The position numbers were made by a program, and so were the translations under genes. Below are positions 62,275 through 64,000 of a DNA stretch of 64,000 bases, one piece after another. The stretch is taken from NCBI GenBank assembly GCA_946408825.1, contig CAMJTU010000001.1:186001-250000 (forward strand), in the 5' to 3' direction. The notes under the pieces are model-generated. The model ran no database searches and was not told the origin of the DNA. It worked only from the letters and a program-made list of their open reading frames with translations. Origin of the DNA: an uncultured Planctomycetaceae bacterium (lineage in GTDB: Bacteria > Planctomycetota > Planctomycetia > Pirellulales > Thermoguttaceae). The number at the start of each line of letters is the position of its first letter. The stretch's first letter is position 1.

Positions 62275-64000
62275 TCAGAGGGGACGCTTCAGGTTTTCCC
62301 ACTTCACGGAGAAGCCTTCCGGGAAGCCCGGCGCCGTGTCGCCCGATTTCGGCGTTTCCTTTGCCGACGCCGTTTCGTCATAGCCGACGCACATTCCTGC
62401 GACCGCGTAGAGCAGTCCGCCGTTGCCCGGAAGATATTCGCCCTTGCCGCCGCCGACGGCGGGACCGCCGAAGTTGGCGCCGGAAACGCCGTAAACGTTG
62501 CACGTGGAGTTGAGCATGAGCGCGTCGACGGCGAGATCAGGGCGCCCAAGTCGCGACGCCGCCATCGCTGTCATCGGGAAATCCCAGCCCCAGCAGCGTT
62601 CCCACTGCCATTCTTTCAAGACGCGTTCGACCGTTTCAAGCGCGACGCTTTTATCGACCTCGGGGACCGGCGGGATAACGCCGTAGATTCCGATAAGGTC
62701 GGGATGTTCCCAGTTGCGCGTTTCAAAATCGTCGCTCCATGAGGCGGAGCGGATGAAATGACCGTCCTTCTGCGGAATAGGCGCGAGGTTGGCGCGAATT
62801 TCGTCCCATAGCGCACAACGTTCTTTTCCTTGACGTTCGCGCCAGACGTTCGCCATGTCGAGTCCCCAACGCCAGTATGCGAGGTCGAAAATATCGTCTT
62901 TAGTTATGCCGACTTCGCTCGGCGGCATCGCGGGGTCGAGGTGATAAACGCCGTTTTCGTCGCGCGTCGCGTAATCCGCCATGTGGACGGCGGTTTCTTC
63001 GACGATTTCAGACCATTTGTCGAGCGTCGCTTGACTCGGATCGCGTCGATAGTCCATCTCCGCGAAGTAAATCGGATGCGGCTGTTTCCAGAGCAAAACG
63101 AGATTGCCAACCCACGGCGCGGTGCGTCCGTCCGGCGCGATTTCCTTCTGCCACTTGAAGCCCTTGTAGTCGAGTTGCCGCGCGAGTTGGGCGGCGCCGG
63201 CTTGGACCGTCGGATAGATTTTCGTCGCCTGTTCGCCTAATTCGGCGCGATCCCAGGCGTGCCAGTGGATCAAATGCCACCAGACCATTTCCATGTGGAA
63301 ACGGCCGCTCCACGGGCAGATATTGAGGAGTCCCGATTCCGAACATGGCCAGCTTCCCGCCGCGTTCGTTCGCAATTGGAACTGCGACAGTACAATTCGA
63401 CGCTCAAGTTCCTTCCAGCGGGGATCCGTACTGCCGGAAAGGTCGATTGCGCCGCCGGAAAGCCAGAAGGCCTCCCAGCGCGCTTTCGAGGCGTTTTCAA
63501 TCGTTGCGAAATCGACGTGTTCCGCGCTTGCGGCAGAATTGTCGCAGGGACGCGCGTAATAATCGCCGCCGTCGAACGTTATTGAAAGTTCAAGCGCCTT
63601 GGCGTCGGCGTTTCCCTTTACGAGGAGGGACGACGTGTCGCCAATCTGTTCGACGGCGCCGCCGAACGCGTCGACGCGAATTCCATAGGAATAATCTCCG
63701 ACGATCCCGCGCGCGTACTCGTTTTTCAACTCGCGTTTGACAAGAATGGACGAAACGTCCGTTTGAGTTTCAGGACGAACGATCGTAAAGGGCGTTTGAG
63801 GCGCCGCGTCGGAGAATTCTCCCGACCACGCGCCGTGCTTGAGATTTGGATAGGGAAACGCGATTTCAACGACAACGGCGCCGGAGCGGACGAGGGGCGA
63901 GTCGATTTTGACTCCGACCGTCGAATCGAGCGCGACGTCGTCGCTCACGCAGGTCGCGACCTCAAAGGGCTGTCCGTCGAGCGTGAAACTCGTCAGGTGG
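62275..64000 (-). CDS. Six-hairpin glycosidase-like protein, C-terminal part (cut by window edge)
   Basis: The frame is open to base 64000, so about 575 C-terminal residues are present and the N-terminus lies outside. A beta-rich segment (SFTLDGQPFEVATCVSDDV onward) precedes an (alpha/alpha)6-barrel-like catalytic part. Its features include SGLLNICPWSGRFHMEMVWWHLIHWHAWDR, YATRDENGVYHLDPAMPPSEVGI, DLAYWRWGLDMANVWRER, and WGWDFPMTAMAASRLGRPDLAVDALML. This resembles GH65/GH95-type enzymes. Glutamates around YHLDPAMPPSEVG and WHAWDRAELGE are candidate catalytic residues, but the family cannot be fixed. With GH16 and GH32 it suggests a polysaccharide-degrading life. Confidence 0.7.
   Translation of the reverse strand, partial: HLTSFTLDGQPFEVATCVSDDVALDSTVGVKIDSPLVRSGAVVVEIAFPYPNLKHGAWSGEFSDAAPQTPFTIVRPETQTDVSSILVKRELKNEYARGIVGDYSYGIRVDAFGGAVEQIGDTSSLLVKGNADAKALELSITFDGGDYYARPCDNSAASAEHVDFATIENASKARWEAFWLSGGAIDLSGSTDPRWKELERRIVLSQFQLRTNAAGSWPCSESGLLNICPWSGRFHMEMVWWHLIHWHAWDRAELGEQATKIYPTVQAGAAQLARQLDYKGFKWQKEIAPDGRTAPWVGNLVLLWKQPHPIYFAEMDYRRDPSQATLDKWSEIVEETAVHMADYATRDENGVYHLDPAMPPSEVGITKDDIFDLAYWRWGLDMANVWRERQGKERCALWDEIRANLAPIPQKDGHFIRSASWSDDFETRNWEHPDLIGIYGVIPPVPEVDKSVALETVERVLKEWQWERCWGWDFPMTAMAASRLGRPDLAVDALMLNSTCNVYGVSGANFGGPAVGGGKGEYLPGNGGLLYAVAGMCVGYDETASAKETPKSGDTAPGFPEGFSVKWENLKRPL

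Overview
The window looks like a chromosome segment of a Gram-negative member of the Planctomycetota, probably Pirellulales-like. Evidence is the family mix: cytochrome proteins related to hydrazine synthase alpha with PD40-type propellers, Tat-exported Gfo/Idh/MocA oxidoreductases, a DUF1559 prepilin-like pseudogene, a small transthyretin-like Tat lipoprotein, a bacterial topoisomerase VI A subunit, and lipid A genes (lpxD, lpxI). Codons are strongly biased to GAC/GTC/GCG/CGC, which opens long false frames on the opposite strand. No insertion sequence, integrase, prophage or CRISPR array was seen.

Layout. 1-4.8 kb (minus): pheT (cut by the window edge), argF, argD, argB and rpsR. 5.1-6.1 kb (minus): a GAF-domain protein. 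6.6-18.5 kb (plus): a PQQ-type propeller protein with an acidic DPF-repeat tail, then three tandem secreted di-heme proteins of about 1,050 residues; the last two are a recent duplication that carried its own promoter and terminator. 18.6-21.6 kb (minus): GH16 glucanase, cmk, DUF445 protein. 22.1-24.7 kb (plus): a diverged tri-heme relative of the triplet. 24.8-28.8 kb (minus): panC, ruvB, ruvA, dapA and tRNA-Leu(CAA). 29-37.2 kb (plus): a planctomycete hypothetical, a lipoprotein, a TPR protein, rpsT, lpxD, lpxI and a secreted esterase-like hydrolase. 37.3-38.5 kb (minus): VOC-like and Tat-exported cupin-like proteins. 38.8-45.7 kb (plus): YggU family protein, LRR lipoprotein, a top6A without top6B, and two tandem MocA oxidoreductases. 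45.9-50.8 kb (minus): small lipoprotein, DUF1559 pseudogene, groEL, groES and a HAD phosphatase. 51.2-56.4 kb (plus): lrgAB, a possible small membrane ORF, an ATP-grasp ligase overlapping a glutaredoxin gene, and a GH32 fructan hydrolase. 56.5-57.6 kb (minus): an unrecognised protein. 57.8-62.2 kb (plus): hemL, a CPBP protease and a large membrane protein. 62.3-64 kb (minus): a six-hairpin glycosidase cut by the window edge.

How it fits together. Housekeeping genes (arginine and lysine synthesis, pantothenate, Holliday junction resolution, chaperonin, ribosomal proteins, heme precursor, lipid A) are interleaved with secreted proteins for polysaccharide attack (GH16, GH32, six-hairpin glycosidase, esterase, MocA proteins) and with c-type cytochromes of unknown substrate. 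The promoters share a form close to TTGCAA, 17 bases, TATACT, and many genes end in clear hairpin terminators. The items most worth pursuing are the hydrazine-synthase-alpha-like cytochrome cluster, the orphan topoisomerase VI A subunit, a palindrome in the groES promoter, and a strong promoter with a structured leader at 38.6 kb.
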